64,000 nucleotides of DNA. Source: Chloroflexota bacterium. GTDB lineage: Bacteria > Chloroflexota > Anaerolineae > Anaerolineales > Anaerolineaceae. Numbering within the stretch: the stretch's first letter is position 1; each line of letters begins with the position of its first letter. The position numbers and the translations under genes were made by a program. This document shows positions 1 to 7,549 of the stretch, piece by piece. The DNA lies in NCBI GenBank assembly GCA_012798455.1, contig JAAZNC010000004.1, positions 1 to 64,000 of the forward strand, in the 5' to 3' direction. The notes under the pieces were generated by a model. That model was not told the origin of the DNA, ran no database searches, and saw only the letters and a list, made by a program, of their open reading frames with translations.

Positions 1-2
1 AA

Positions 3-28
3 GACCCTTCACTACGTTCAGGGTGACG
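3..28. repeat. Dispersed palindromic repeat, family 1 copy 1
   Basis: The sequence has the form 'CCCTTCACTACGTTCAGGG' followed by 'TGACG', with complementary outer arms. It matches the layout of the copies at 81-108, 52200-52232 and 52284-52309: an arm, a CGCT/ACGTT-like centre, the complementary arm, then 'TGAC'. It is found only between genes here. Assignment to a family rests on visual alignment. Confidence 0.45.
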
Positions 29-80
29 TTTTTTCAGGATCATTGCTTTGCAACTTATGGGTTGATTGAGAAAGATATGA

Positions 81-108
81 TGAGATCTCTCGCTGCGCTC
101 GAGATGAC
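81..108. repeat. Dispersed palindromic repeat, family 1 copy 2
   Basis: The core 'GAGATCTCTCGCTGCGCTCG' followed by 'AGATGAC' is a strong imperfect palindrome. It shares the terminal TGAC and the CGCT-type centre with copies 1, 3 and 4. It lies in the non-coding left edge beyond the clpB terminator. Confidence 0.5.
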
Positions 109-150
109 TTAATGAGGAGGGTAGCGGCTATAGAAAGGATGAATTTTTGC

Positions 151-170
151 GGCGCATATGGAAATGCGCC
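151..170. repeat. Small perfect inverted repeat (hairpin)
   Basis: The arms GGCGCAT and ATGCGCC pair over 7 bp around a 6-nt loop. There is no T-tract on either side, so a terminator role is not supported. It lies between the family 1 repeats and the clpB terminator. Confidence 0.4.
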
Positions 171-225
171 CTACGTGAAGTAAGGTTTTAGATAGCGGCT
201 ATGGGAAGCCATCCCACATAAATGT

Positions 226-256
226 AAAGAGGATGTGTTGGTCACACATCCTCTGA
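226..256 (-). terminator. Terminator hairpin of clpB
   Basis: The arms AGAGGATGTGT and ACACATCCTCT form an 11-bp perfect stem with a 5-nt loop, immediately downstream of the clpB stop codon. Read on the minus strand the stem is followed by TTTACATTTAT, a modest T-rich tail. Confidence 0.65.
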
Positions 257-260
257 TAGT

Positions 261-2849
261 TTAGTTTTCCGCATTTTTTACACGGCTGAGCGTTTTGAAC
301 TGCAACCCTGCGGCAGAAGGTTCCACACGGATAGTATCGCCCTCATGGAAATCGCCCGCCAGGATCTTGAGCGCCAGCGGGTCTTGCAGTTCACGCTGGA
401 TGGTGCGTTTGAGCGGGCGGGCACCAAAATTGACATCGTAACCCTTCTCCGCCAGGTAAGTGCGCGCCGCAGCGCTCACATCCAGATGGAGCCCTTTTTC
501 TTCCAGCAGATGAGCCACGCGTTTCAATTGAATATCGGCGATCTCCGCCATGTGTTCCTGCAGCAGCGGGTGGAAGACCACGATCTCATCGATACGGTTG
601 AGGAACTCGGGCTTGAAGTGTTCCCTGAGCACGGCGGTGATGTCAGCGCGGGTAGCGGCTTTGCCATTCTCCCACAGCTGATTTCCCAGATTGGAGGTCA
701 TGATGACCACGGTATTGCGGAAATCGACCGTGCGCCCCTGCCCGTCGGTCAGACGCCCATCATCCAGAAGCTGCAACAGCACATTGAAAACCTCCGGATG
801 CGCTTTTTCGATCTCATCGAACAGGATGACGCTGTAGGGACGGCGTCTCACAGCTTCGGTCAGTTGACCGCCCTCGTCATAACCGACATAACCGGGAGGC
901 GCCCCGATGAGGCGGCTGACGGTATGCTTTTCCTGATATTCTGACATGTCTATGCGCACCATAGCGTGTTCATCATCGAACAGGAAATACGCCAGGGAAC
1001 GCGCCAGTTCGGTCTTGCCAACGCCGGTCGGTCCTAAAAAGATGAAAGAACCCATGGGACGGTCAGGATCCTGCAGACCGGTACGGGCGCGGCGCACCGC
1101 GTTGGAAACCACGCGCACCGCATCTTCCTGCCCGATAACACGTTCATGCAGGCGCTCTTCCATGTGGATGAGTTTTTCGGTTTCACCCTCCATGAGACGC
1201 GAGACAGGAATTCCGGTCCAACGCGCCACGATCTGTGCGATCTCTTCGGCATCCACCTCTTCCTTCAACAAAGCCTGCGTGCCCTGCACCTTGCGGATGG
1301 CTTGTTCCTGCTCCGCCAGGTCGTTCTCCAGGTCACGCAGGGTGCCATAGCGCAAGCGCGCCACCTTCTCCAGGTCACTGACGCGCTCCGCCTGTTCAAT
1401 CTCATGTTTGGTCTGCTCGATATGCTCCTTGATAGCCTGCAGGCTGACGATGGCGCTCTTTTCGGTTTCCCAACGCGCATGCAACTCGGTGGATTTCTCG
1501 CGCAGATCGGTCAGTTCTTTTTCAAGATGGGCAAGGCGTTCCTTGGAAGCCTTGTCCTTTTCCTTTTTCAGAGCCTCCCGTTCGATCTCAAGCTGCATGA
1601 TATCGCGGTCGACCTCATCCAGCGCCTGGGGTTTGGAGTCGATCTCGGTGCGCAGGCGCGCGGCAGCCTCATCGATCAGATCGATGGCTTTATCCGGCAG
1701 GTGACGGTCGGTGATGTAGCGATGCGACAGCGTGGCAGCGGCGATGACCGCTGCGTCGGTAATACGCACGCCATGGTGCACCTCATAGCGTTCCTTCAAG
1801 CCACGCAGGATGCTGATGGTATCCTCCACGGAGGGTTCCTCCACCAGCAGCGGTTGGAAACGACGCTCCAGCGCGGGATCTTTTTCGATATATTTGCGAT
1901 ATTCATCGGTAGTGGTCGCACCGATCATGTGCAATTCACCACGCGCCAGCATGGGTTTGAGCATATTGCCGGCGTCCATGGCGCCATCGGCTTTACCGGC
2001 GCCGACCACGGTATGCATCTCATCCACGAACAGCAGCACTTCCCCGGCTGATTCGGTGATCTCTTTCAATACGGCTTTGAGACGCTCTTCGAACTCACCA
2101 CGATACTTGGCACCCGCAATGAGAGAGCCCATATCCAACTGCACCAGACGCCTCTTCTTCAACCCTTCGGGTACATCACCATTGACAATACGCTGCGCCA
2201 AGCCTTCCACGATAGCGGTCTTGCCAACACCCGGTTCACCGATGAGCGCAGGATTGTTCTTGGTGCGGCGCGAAAGGATCTGGACGGTACGGCGAATCTC
2301 TTCGTCACGCCCGATGACAGGGTCCAGTTTGCCCTGGCGTGCCAGGGCGGTCAGGTTGCGCCCGTATTTTTCGAGGGACCGGTAGGTGCCCTCGGGATTC
2401 TCGGAACTGACACGCTGCGAGCCGCGCACGGTTTTAAGCGCTGCCAGAATGGCGTCCTTGTTGATGCCGTTCTGCTGCAATAATTTGCCTTCAGCAGAAT
2501 CAGTGAGCGCCAACAGGATATGCTCGGTGGAGACATAATCATCCTGCATGCCTTTGGCATAGCGCTCAGCGCCCTGTAATACCTCTGCAGCAGGGCGAGA
2601 GAGACCCACCTCCATGGTGGCACCGCTCACCCGCGGGCGCTTTCCCAGTTCGGAGTTCACTTCCGACAGCAATGCCCCGGTAGAACCGGCAATATTGGTA
2701 ACCAATGCCGGCACGACGCCTTGATCCTGCTGTAAGAGTGCCAGCAGCAGGTGCGCCGGTTCGATGGACTGGTGTTGAAAATCCTGTGCCAGATGCTGCG
2801 CAGCAAGAATAGCTTCCTGTGATTTTTGTGTGAATTTATCCAAATTCAT
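261..2849 (-). CDS. clpB: ATP-dependent chaperone ClpB
   Basis: This is the Hsp100 disaggregase that threads aggregated proteins through a hexameric ring together with DnaK/DnaJ/GrpE in the cytoplasm. The 862-residue length is normal for the family. A Clp N-terminal repeat domain (about 1-150) is followed by the first AAA+ module with Walker A 'GEPGVGKT' near 204 and Walker B 'LLFVDEMHT'. A middle coiled-coil rich in E/K/R spans about 410-530. The second AAA+ module has 'GPTGVGKTE' near 605 and a C-terminal D2-small domain. The middle domain distinguishes it from ClpA and ClpC. The ATG is preceded by AGGAGGAAGG. A promoter-like TTGACG/TATAGG pair lies upstream and no CIRCE element was seen. 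It appears to be a single-gene unit. Confidence 0.97.
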   Translation of the reverse strand: MNLDKFTQKSQEAILAAQHLAQDFQHQSIEPAHLLLALLQQDQGVVPALVTNIAGSTGALLSEVNSELGKRPRVSGATMEVGLSRPAAEVLQGAERYAKGMQDDYVSTEHILLALTDSAEGKLLQQNGINKDAILAALKTVRGSQRVSSENPEGTYRSLEKYGRNLTALARQGKLDPVIGRDEEIRRTVQILSRRTKNNPALIGEPGVGKTAIVEGLAQRIVNGDVPEGLKKRRLVQLDMGSLIAGAKYRGEFEERLKAVLKEITESAGEVLLFVDEMHTVVGAGKADGAMDAGNMLKPMLARGELHMIGATTTDEYRKYIEKDPALERRFQPLLVEEPSVEDTISILRGLKERYEVHHGVRITDAAVIAAATLSHRYITDRHLPDKAIDLIDEAAARLRTEIDSKPQALDEVDRDIMQLEIEREALKKEKDKASKERLAHLEKELTDLREKSTELHARWETEKSAIVSLQAIKEHIEQTKHEIEQAERVSDLEKVARLRYGTLRDLENDLAEQEQAIRKVQGTQALLKEEVDAEEIAQIVARWTGIPVSRLMEGETEKLIHMEERLHERVIGQEDAVRVVSNAVRRARTGLQDPDRPMGSFIFLGPTGVGKTELARSLAYFLFDDEHAMVRIDMSEYQEKHTVSRLIGAPPGYVGYDEGGQLTEAVRRRPYSVILFDEIEKAHPEVFNVLLQLLDDGRLTDGQGRTVDFRNTVVIMTSNLGNQLWENGKAATRADITAVLREHFKPEFLNRIDEIVVFHPLLQEHMAEIADIQLKRVAHLLEEKGLHLDVSAAARTYLAEKGYDVNFGARPLKRTIQRELQDPLALKILAGDFHEGDTIRVEPSAAGLQFKTLSRVKNAEN

Positions 2850-2895
2850 GCCTTCCTCCTGTACTGCTAATCAATCATTCTAATTGTAGGAGGTA

Positions 2896-2925
2896 CCTAT
2901 ATGAACTGAATAAACAAAACGTCAA
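2896..2925 (-). promoter_or_regulatory. Probable clpB promoter
   Basis: On the minus strand TTGACG (-35) is followed after 18 bp by TATAGG, or after 16 bp by CATATA, about 45-50 nt upstream of the clpB ATG. The -35 matches the sigma-70 consensus in 5 of 6 bases. No HrcA (CIRCE) inverted repeat is visible, so heat-shock control cannot be inferred. Confidence 0.45.
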
Positions 2926-2955
2926 AAAAAGATCAACAAAATACTATAAGAAAAA

Positions 2956-4164
2956 CTATCGTTCGTGATGATGGCTGGCATGGGCATCGCCCATATTGAT
3001 CAGGGGACCAAAGACATGCACCAGTCTGGATAAGCGAGTTTCATCATCCACCACCCAACAGGCAAGTAAGGTGGTGAAAGGCACCGCCAGGAAGAGCCCG
3101 ATGGTGCCCACCAGCGAGCGCACGATCTCTTCGGCGATGTAATTGATGTTCACCAGCACCCCCAGATCCACATTGTTGAGGGTGTAGAGCACGATCATGC
3201 TAAGAGTAGCTCCCAGATAAGCCAGGATGAGGGTATTGACGGTCGCCCCGACATGATCTTGCCCGATCTGCATAGCACTCCTGAAACGACGGGCAAAGCT
3301 CATCTGCGGATTGCCACGGTAGAGCTCGATGACCGCGGAAGTCTGCCCGATCACCAGGTCATCCATCACGCCCAGGGTACCGATGAAGATGCCGGCAATG
3401 AGCAGTTTCTTGATATCCAACCCATTGCCCATCTGGACCAGGTACATGGCACTTTCATCCCCGGCACCGTTGAGGTGCGCCCAATTGACGAACAACACAG
3501 ATATCAGACCAGTGATAAGCACCGCAAAGGTGATGCCACCCAGAGCAATGTGAGTCTTCAAGGTCCAGCCAAATACCAGATACTGGGTCAGCGCCAAAAA
3601 GACAAAAGAACCGATCAGACTGACGGTGATGGGATCTTGGCCAGCAATGATGTGCGGAATGATATACGCCAGCATGATCAGGATGCTCAATGCCATACTG
3701 ATCATGCTGCTCACGCCTTTCCAGCCACTCATGGCAATACCGGTAATGATAAAAACCAGCAACAGGATCAACAAGGCACTGGTACGTACATGGTCGATGA
3801 AATAGACAGCGTATGAGCCATCGCCCATATCTTCCAAATTGACCAGGATCTTATCGCCCACTCGCAACTGATAATCATCAGAGAGCAACTGATATTTCCC
3901 ATACTGCAGCTCATAGAGCTGCCCTGCTTGCTGCCCCTCCAGCAGTTCCACCGAAAGCACCTGGTAGGTCTGGGTCTTTTCGCCCAGGGTGACGGTACCC
4001 TGTTCCAGGATGGCGGAGACGCGTGCTTTGAGGGTGGTGGAAGAATAGCCCACCACCACAGTGCTGCCGGAGTTCTTTTGCCACAGCAGGATCAGTCCAA
4101 TCACCACCAGTACTCCAACCATGATCGTTATCCATTTGTGATGTTTATTGAACCATTGCCACAT
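2956..4164 (-). CDS. YibE/F family polytopic membrane protein
   Basis: The 402-residue protein starts with one membrane helix ('WITIMVGVLVVIGLILLW'). A soluble extracytoplasmic domain of about 100 residues follows, then at least seven more hydrophobic segments. The sequence from 'SALLILLLVFIITGIAMSGWKG' to the C-terminus resembles the YibE/YibF family, whose transport function is not established. The ORF could extend upstream, but the ATG at 4164 has GGAGGA at the right distance while the upstream ATG is too close to it, so the shorter start is used. The C-terminus ends in 'HASHHHER'. It follows the Feo operon in the same direction, but the feoC-like gene has its own terminator at 4225-4258, so separate transcription is likely. 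Confidence 0.8.
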   Translation of the reverse strand: MWQWFNKHHKWITIMVGVLVVIGLILLWQKNSGSTVVVGYSSTTLKARVSAILEQGTVTLGEKTQTYQVLSVELLEGQQAGQLYELQYGKYQLLSDDYQLRVGDKILVNLEDMGDGSYAVYFIDHVRTSALLILLLVFIITGIAMSGWKGVSSMISMALSILIMLAYIIPHIIAGQDPITVSLIGSFVFLALTQYLVFGWTLKTHIALGGITFAVLITGLISVLFVNWAHLNGAGDESAMYLVQMGNGLDIKKLLIAGIFIGTLGVMDDLVIGQTSAVIELYRGNPQMSFARRFRSAMQIGQDHVGATVNTLILAYLGATLSMIVLYTLNNVDLGVLVNINYIAEEIVRSLVGTIGLFLAVPFTTLLACWVVDDETRLSRLVHVFGPLINMGDAHASHHHER

Positions 4165-4224
4165 GCACATTCCTCCAGTACAACTATTTCTTTTCAAGTA
4201 AAGAGAATCATACCATTTGAGCAA

Positions 4225-4258
4225 AAATAACTCCCAACCGGATCGGTTGGGAGTTTAG
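4225..4258 (-). terminator. Rho-independent terminator after the feo operon
   Basis: AACTCCCAACCG and CGGTTGGGAGTT form a 12-bp perfect stem with a 3-nt loop. On the minus strand the stem is followed by TTATTTTTGC. It lies between the FeoC-like stop and the YibE/F start, so it probably ends the feo transcript. Confidence 0.8.
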
Positions 4259-4279
4259 GCAGCCCGACTGTAATAAGGT

Positions 4280-4537
4280 CTATTTTCTCAACGAAAGTCG
4301 GGCAACGGTGCGATAACCGCACACCCCGTTGGAATGGCTGTTCAGCAACGAGCAACCGGCGCAGGATCCACGCGAACAAAGGGGAAGGGCATTTTTTCCT
4401 CCAGAGCCCTGTAAACGAGTGATGGTTTGCAGAATCCCAGCCAGCGCTTGCGGTTCCATGTCCAATCTGGCTGCCAGATCATTCAGAACGACCACGCCAT
4501 GATCTCTGCGGATCTCTTCCATAATTTTCTTTATCAT
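4280..4537 (-). CDS. FeoC-like small Fe-S/winged-helix protein
   Basis: The 85-residue protein has an N-terminal helix-turn-helix-like half ('IMEEIRRDHGVVVLNDLAARLDM') and a cysteine cluster spaced C-x4-C-x2-C-x10-C ('CSRGSCAGC...C'). FeoC proteins have this layout: a winged-helix domain with a cysteine-bearing loop that can hold an oxygen-sensitive cluster, and a proposed role in FeoB stability or regulation. It follows feoB by 64 bp, and that gap contains a 12-bp perfect hairpin. Assignment rests on size, the cysteine pattern and gene order, since FeoC sequences diverge widely. No other function is suggested by the context. Confidence 0.72.
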   Translation of the reverse strand: MIKKIMEEIRRDHGVVVLNDLAARLDMEPQALAGILQTITRLQGSGGKNALPLCSRGSCAGCSLLNSHSNGVCGYRTVARLSLRK

Positions 4538-4558
4538 TGATCACCTATTTCCAGGTTG

Positions 4559-4592
4559 GACCAGGCAGGTTCTTGTTCTGACCTGCCTGGTC
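4559..4592 (-). ncRNA. Intercistronic hairpin between feoB and feoC
   Basis: GACCAGGCAGGT and ACCTGCCTGGTC pair perfectly over 12 bp around a 10-nt loop. There is no T-tract on the minus strand (GTCCAACC follows), so it does not look like an intrinsic terminator. It more likely stabilises the 3' end of the feoB message or sets feoB:feoC stoichiometry. The structure is seen; the role is inferred. Confidence 0.5.
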
Positions 4593-4601
4593 GTCACGAG
4601 G

Positions 4602-6812
4602 TTAGAAAAGGGAGCCGATCTGGAAGACCAGTACTGCTACGATCCAAGCCAAAACGAACTGCCCGATAACACTCACCCACATCCATTTGGCACCAAATTC
4701 ATGCCGTTCGGCTGCCACCGCCACCATACAGGGGGTATACAGCAACACGAAGAGCATGAAAGCAAAGGAAGCCAAAGCACCCTTGCCAGCACTGGAGGCA
4801 TCAAAACCGGTGTGCACGGCTGACATCAAGGCGGTCGGCTGCGGCTCTTCTTCTTCAGCGAACAAATTTACACCGACGATTAGTGGGATGGATTTGATGG
4901 TATCCCAAGCAGCAGTGAAGAAAGAAGAGACAAGCGACCAGATATCTTGCAGAAAAGTGGTCGATTCGCCTACTTCAGCCGTTTCTTCCACATCATAGAT
5001 CTGCGACATGGTGCTGACCACCACTTCTTTCGCCACAAAACCGGTCAACAGCGCACCCGAAGCTTCCCAGGTGCCAAAACCGGCAGGCTGGAAGATGGGC
5101 GCTACCACGGAAGAAACACCAGCAAAAGCGCTATCCGCGACCGGGGCATCTGCAAAGGTGCCCTCGCCTCTAACCGGCAGGGCAAGCAAGACCCAGATGC
5201 AAATACTGGTGACCAGGATCAAACTCCAGGCTTTTTTGACAAAAGCATTGGTACGCTCCGACATCTGCGCCCAGATGCTCTTGAACGTTGGGCGGCGATA
5301 GGGCGGCAATTCCATCACAAAGGGGGAAGTAGTGCCGGATTTGAAGATGGTATTTTTCAACAGCAGCCCTACCAGGATCGCCATCACGATACCGATCACG
5401 TACAAGGAAAAGATCACCAGACCGGTATTTTCAGGGAAGAAGACCGAGGCAAACAGCACATACACCGGCAGGCGTGCCCCGCAACTCATGAAAGGCACCA
5501 GCAGACTGGTGAGGATGCGATCTTTTTCATTCTCCAGCGTGCGGGTAGCATAGATGGCAGGAACAGTGCAACCAAAGCCGACGATCATGGGCAGGAAACT
5601 CTTGCCATGCAGACCCAGCCCGTTCATCAAGCGATCCATCACAAAGGCGGCACGCGCCATATAGCCCGAATCTTCCAGCACCGCCAGCGCCAGGTAGAGC
5701 ATCATCAGAACCGGCACAAACACCAGCACACTACCAACACCGGCAATGACACCATTTACCAACAGCGATTCGAACCAGCTACCGTTCAATCCCAGCAGGG
5801 AGAGGATAGAGACCAGCCAATTAGTGATAGGTCCTCCGATCGCCCCATCCACCCAATCCAGGAAGGGGGCAGAAACATCGCTGGTCAATTTGAAGACCAC
5901 CCACATCAGCGCCAGGAAGATGGGAATCCCGAAAATACGGTGGGTGACAATGCGGTCGACCTTATCCGAAAAATTTTCTTTTCGCCCGGATGGTTTCTTC
6001 ACCGCCGAACAGGTGATCTCATGGATGGCGGTGTAATAGGCATCGGCGATCTGCGTATCGATATCCATCTCGGCTTTTTCAGCATAGAAGCTGGTGAAAA
6101 CGCGAACCTCCTCCAGCAAGGGAGCATACACCGGGTTTTGCTCGAAATCATGCAGCACACCCTTATCGCCTTCCAGTAATTTGATGGCAAGCCAACGGGA
6201 ATCAAAAGCACCCTGCAAGGCAGGTAACTGCGCAATCTTGCCCTGCAGCTTCTTGATCTGCATCTCCAGCTCTGTATTGAACTGAGCGGGAACCTTCTTT
6301 TGATAGGGAGCGCTGTTCCGGGCGAGCTTCAAGATGGTTTCGCGCAGTTCATCCACCCCTTTTCCATCACGTGCTACCATCTGAACGACCGGTACCTCCA
6401 AAGAAGAAGCAATCTTCTGCATATCGATTTGGATCTCGCGTTCATCGACCACATCCATCATGTTGAGCGCCAGCAACACCGGCACACCCAACTCGATCAA
6501 TTGCATGGTCAAATACAGATTGCGTTCGATATTGGCAGCATCAACGATGGATACCACCAGATCGGGTTTTTCTTTGACAATATAATCCCTGGCGATCATC
6601 TCTTCCAGAGAATAAGCGGTCAAACTGTAGGTACCAGGCAGATCAACCACCCTGATCTTCTGTTCTTTGTTTTGAAATGTCCCTTCTTTTTTTTCCACCG
6701 TCTTGCCGGGCCAGTTACCCACATGCTGTCTGGTACCGGTAAGCTGATTGAACACGGTTGACTTTCCGCAGTTCGGATTGCCAGCCAGTGCGATCGTATA
6801 ATCCCTTTCCAT
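4602..6812 (-). CDS. feoB: Ferrous iron transporter FeoB
   Basis: FeoB is the inner-membrane Fe(II) permease. Its N-terminal G-protein-like domain carries G1 'GNPNCGKST' near residue 10, G3 'DLPGTYSL' and G4 'LNMMD'. A helical linker follows, then a polytopic core of about eight segments with the two Gate motifs; 'GFGCTVPAIYATRTL' and 'PFMSCGARLPVY' carry the conserved cysteines. The ATG at 6812 has GGAG at 6-nt spacing; the upstream TTG in the ORF track lies inside that ribosome-binding site and is rejected. An acidic 'EEEEPQP' loop precedes the final helices. It lies between feoA and the feoC-like gene in a FeoA-FeoA-FeoB-FeoC order, consistent with Fe(II) uptake under reducing conditions. 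Confidence 0.97.
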   Translation of the reverse strand: MERDYTIALAGNPNCGKSTVFNQLTGTRQHVGNWPGKTVEKKEGTFQNKEQKIRVVDLPGTYSLTAYSLEEMIARDYIVKEKPDLVVSIVDAANIERNLYLTMQLIELGVPVLLALNMMDVVDEREIQIDMQKIASSLEVPVVQMVARDGKGVDELRETILKLARNSAPYQKKVPAQFNTELEMQIKKLQGKIAQLPALQGAFDSRWLAIKLLEGDKGVLHDFEQNPVYAPLLEEVRVFTSFYAEKAEMDIDTQIADAYYTAIHEITCSAVKKPSGRKENFSDKVDRIVTHRIFGIPIFLALMWVVFKLTSDVSAPFLDWVDGAIGGPITNWLVSILSLLGLNGSWFESLLVNGVIAGVGSVLVFVPVLMMLYLALAVLEDSGYMARAAFVMDRLMNGLGLHGKSFLPMIVGFGCTVPAIYATRTLENEKDRILTSLLVPFMSCGARLPVYVLFASVFFPENTGLVIFSLYVIGIVMAILVGLLLKNTIFKSGTTSPFVMELPPYRRPTFKSIWAQMSERTNAFVKKAWSLILVTSICIWVLLALPVRGEGTFADAPVADSAFAGVSSVVAPIFQPAGFGTWEASGALLTGFVAKEVVVSTMSQIYDVEETAEVGESTTFLQDIWSLVSSFFTAAWDTIKSIPLIVGVNLFAEEEEPQPTALMSAVHTGFDASSAGKGALASFAFMLFVLLYTPCMVAVAAERHEFGAKWMWVSVIGQFVLAWIVAVLVFQIGSLF

Positions 6813-6860
6813 TATTCTCTCCAATGTTCTATGTTATTTATTATTTACGAATGTCATTTT

Positions 6861-7178
6861 TCAGCGATGATGCCCGTAGCGCCCGTGCATACGACGGCGA
6901 GCACGGTGACGGATATTCCCTTCACCATTCGCAATGCCGACCCTACCAGCCGACCCATCCTGTGGTTCCACCTGAATGTGATGGAGCAGCCCTCTGCCGA
7001 GCGCCAGACGGGAATCTTTAACCGCCAAAATGATAGGGCCATCGCAACTTTGCGAAACGACCATCACTTCGGTACCGGGTGTGAGCCCCAGTGCGGTCAG
7101 GCGTTTTTGCACCCCCAAGCCACCCTGAATGGAAACCAGCTTAAGGAGCTGCCCGGCAGGGGCAAGGCTAAGCGGCAT
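6861..7178 (-). CDS. feoA: FeoA family protein with basic His-rich tail
   Basis: The first ~75 of 105 residues are an SH3-like FeoA domain ('VQKRLTALGLTPGTEVMVVSQ', 'GPIILAVKDSRLALGRGLLHHIQV'), the cytosolic partner that binds FeoB. The remaining 25-30 residues form an unusual tail rich in His and Arg ('RHRARRRMHGRYGHHR'), which could bind metal or nucleic acid. FeoA proteins are usually about 75-80 residues, so the tail is an extension. The ATG overlaps the end of the upstream feoA by 11 bp and feoB starts 48 bp downstream, so the three genes should be co-translated. Confidence 0.88.
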   Translation of the reverse strand: MPLSLAPAGQLLKLVSIQGGLGVQKRLTALGLTPGTEVMVVSQSCDGPIILAVKDSRLALGRGLLHHIQVEPQDGSAGRVGIANGEGNIRHRARRRMHGRYGHHR

Positions 7179-7407
7179 CAGTGAGCACCTCGACCTTGAC
7201 CAGGCGCGCTTCTTTTTTGCGCAAGGAAAGGTTATAGCCCTTCACCTCAAATTCGATCGGATCTCCCAGGGGAGCCAGGCGCACCACTTTGATCTCGGTT
7301 CCCTTCAATAATCCCATATCCATCATGCGGGTGCGCAAAGCGCCTTCCCCATCAATGGATCGAATGATACAGGTAGAGCCAGGAGTCACGTTGTCCAAAC
7401 TGATCAT
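7168..7407 (-). CDS. feoA: FeoA family protein (first gene of feo operon)
   Basis: This is a 79-residue stand-alone FeoA SH3-like domain. Motifs include 'MISLDNVTPGSTCIIRSIDGEG', 'RTRMMDMGLLKGTEIKVVRLAPLGDPIEFEVKGYNLSLRKKEA' and the closing 'LVKVEVL' strand. It is the first gene of the operon, with AGGAGG seven bases before its ATG. It is clearly divergent from the second FeoA, so the two are unlikely to be a recent duplication. Its promoter is TTGACA-17 bp-TATGCT on the minus strand, overlapped by palindromic elements that could bind an iron-responsive repressor. Confidence 0.92.
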   Translation of the reverse strand: MISLDNVTPGSTCIIRSIDGEGALRTRMMDMGLLKGTEIKVVRLAPLGDPIEFEVKGYNLSLRKKEARLVKVEVLTDAA

Positions 7408-7426
7408 GCAAACCTCCTATCAATGT

Positions 7427-7441
7427 TAATAATTTTCATTA
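7427..7441. promoter_or_regulatory. Fur-box-like inverted repeat in feo leader
   Basis: TAATAATTTTCATTA (minus strand TAATGAAAATTATTA) matches the 7-1-7 Fur consensus TGATAATNATTATCA at about 10 of 14 informative positions. It lies directly downstream of the feo -10 hexamer, where a bound repressor would block transcription. The site is AT-rich, so chance similarity is possible and no regulator gene is in the window. Confidence 0.4.
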
Positions 7442-7452
7442 GCATATACTAA
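7439..7452. promoter_or_regulatory. Palindrome overlapping feo -10 hexamer
   Basis: TTAGCATATACTAA has perfect outer arms TTAG/CTAA with a near-palindromic centre. It covers the minus-strand -10 hexamer TATGCT. DtxR/MntR-type operators also have TTAG...CTAA arms, so a metalloregulator site is plausible. Confidence 0.4.
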
Positions 7453-7469
7453 TTTCAAAATTGTGTCAA
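7441..7469 (-). promoter_or_regulatory. feo operon promoter
   Basis: On the minus strand a perfect TTGACA (-35) is separated by 17 bp from TATGCT (-10), about 35 nt before the first feoA ATG. This is one of the best sigma-70-type promoters in the window. Two AT-rich inverted repeats overlap or adjoin the -10. Confidence 0.7.
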
Positions 7470-7510
7470 GAGAATTATTAACGTTTTATAAGAAATTGCA
7501 CAGTTGTGGT

Positions 7511-7516
7511 TATAAT
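7511..7516 (+). promoter_or_regulatory. -10 element before the radical SAM gene
   Basis: A perfect TATAAT lies 33 nt upstream of the ATG at 7550, preceded by TGGT that resembles an extended -10. A good -35 is not evident. It supports the ATG at 7550 over the GTG at 7463 used in the ORF track, because the -10 falls inside that longer reading. Confidence 0.45.
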
Positions 7517-7549
7517 AACGAAAAACCGATTCACTACAGGAAAAGGATC

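Larger units (their letters stand above)
1..260. other. Non-coding left edge with repeats
   Basis: No credible coding sequence reads through this stretch on either strand. It holds two members of a short dispersed repeat (3-28 and 81-108), a direct repeat of the decamer 'tagcggctat' near 122 and 193, a small perfect hairpin (151-170), and the terminator hairpin of clpB (228-254). It appears to be an intergenic spacer continuing past the left edge of the window. Confidence 0.6.

Noticed and set aside
345-2385. Long plus-strand ORFs opposite clpB (e.g. 1146..2051)
   Set aside because: They mirror ClpB codons on the opposite strand, show no domain features and lack ribosome-binding sites.
4947-6179. 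410-codon ORF antisense to feoB
   Set aside because: Length results from codon bias of FeoB; the translation is rich in His, Gln and Arg with no known fold.
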